A DNA stretch of 13,012 bases, from NCBI GenBank assembly GCA_002084865.1, contig NBMG01000036.1, positions 1 to 13,012 on the forward strand. Direction: 5' to 3'. Below are positions 12,830 through 13,012 of this stretch, piece by piece (the stretch's first letter is position 1; every line of letters starts with the position of its first letter). The DNA is from Candidatus Atribacteria bacterium 4572_76 (GTDB lineage Bacteria; Atribacterota; Phoenicimicrobiia; Phoenicimicrobiales; Phoenicimicrobiaceae). The notes below the pieces were generated by a model. That model worked only from the letters and a program-made list of their open reading frames with translations, was not told the DNA's origin and did no database searches. A program made the translations under genes and the position numbers.

Positions 12830-13012
12830 TTACTTGATAAAATAAGTTACTATCCTCTGAAAATTATCAGTAAGAATCAAACCGCCAATCAGTATCAGTA
12901 ATACTCCTCCAACTAACTCTATAATTTTGAAATGCTTTTTAATTTTACTGGAAAAGGAATAAAATTTATTGATAGCTATAGCAGTCAATAAAAAAGGAAT
13001 TCCTAAGCCGGC
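12830..13012 (-). CDS. C-terminal end of a CcdA/DsbD-type transmembrane thiol reductant transporter (partial)
   Basis: Sixty in-frame codons run from the window edge to TAA (12832-12830). They read AGLGIPFLLTAIAINKF, a basic loop (SSKIKKHFKII), then ELVGGVLLILIGGLILTDN and a short tail ending YFIK. The motif GLGIPFLLTA, the basic loop and a last helix of the EhVGGvLLIliG type are characteristic of the final two helices of CcdA, the minimal DsbD membrane domain that moves reducing equivalents across the inner membrane. The N-terminal helices with the redox cysteines lie outside the window. The thioredoxin partner follows 90 bp downstream. Confidence 0.85.
   Translation of the reverse strand, partial: AGLGIPFLLTAIAINKFYSFSSKIKKHFKIIELVGGVLLILIGGLILTDNFQRIVTYFIK

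Overview
The window is AT-rich DNA, roughly one third G+C by eye, from a bacterium with a signal-peptide and periplasm lifestyle. Evidence for this includes a periplasmic Spy/CpxP-like protein, an HtrA remnant, a membrane-anchored thioredoxin with CcdA, and a sigma-54 circuit. The mix of an Fe-S DUF2148 protein, a three-cysteine PP-loop enzyme and an ECF vitamin transporter suggests an anaerobic, probably uncultured diderm (Atribacterota- or Omnitrophota-like). That placement is a low-confidence inference, because no rRNA or tRNA gene is present.

Layout. Positions 1-3071 (plus strand) carry NAD synthesis: nadB (L-aspartate oxidase) and nadC (quinolinate phosphoribosyltransferase), perhaps preceded by the last codons of nadA. 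From 3027 onward everything is on the minus strand. Right to left these are: the C-terminal end of a CcdA-type membrane protein (12830-13012); a membrane-anchored thioredoxin (12188-12739); a PP-loop ATP pyrophosphatase with a CxxC...C pattern (11084-12052); a DUF2148 iron-sulfur protein (10105-10650); a Spy/CpxP-like periplasmic protein (9252-9794); a broken htrA/degP (8122-9160); a sensor kinase (6168-7883); an NtrC-family regulator (4837-6165); an ECF transporter S component, probably for pantothenate (3920-4447); and type III pantothenate kinase (3027-3794).

How they work together. Four co-directional genes (Spy-like, htrA, kinase, sigma-54 activator) resemble the ZraPSR/Cpx type of envelope-stress circuit. 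A near-perfect -24/-12 sigma-54 promoter (TGGCAC-N5-TTGC) lies just ahead of the Spy-like gene and is the likely output of the regulator. The htrA gene has lost its whole catalytic core and is frameshifted at the junction, leaving the signal peptide and two PDZ domains. The S component and CoaX form a pantothenate uptake and phosphorylation pair. CcdA plus thioredoxin form a thiol-reductant export pair.

The most unusual structure lies between the genes. Most long intergenic regions are built from degenerate 7-base words (CGTATTG, CTTGTAT, GCTATAC, ACTATTC, TATCCGC and similar) that keep a 7-nt step for up to about 350 bp. They often start or stop within a few bases of a gene end. They form the last residues of NadB, a 38-residue tail on NadC, and the sequence directly before the nadC start, where no ribosome binding site is visible. 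Strong palindromic hairpins sit among them.
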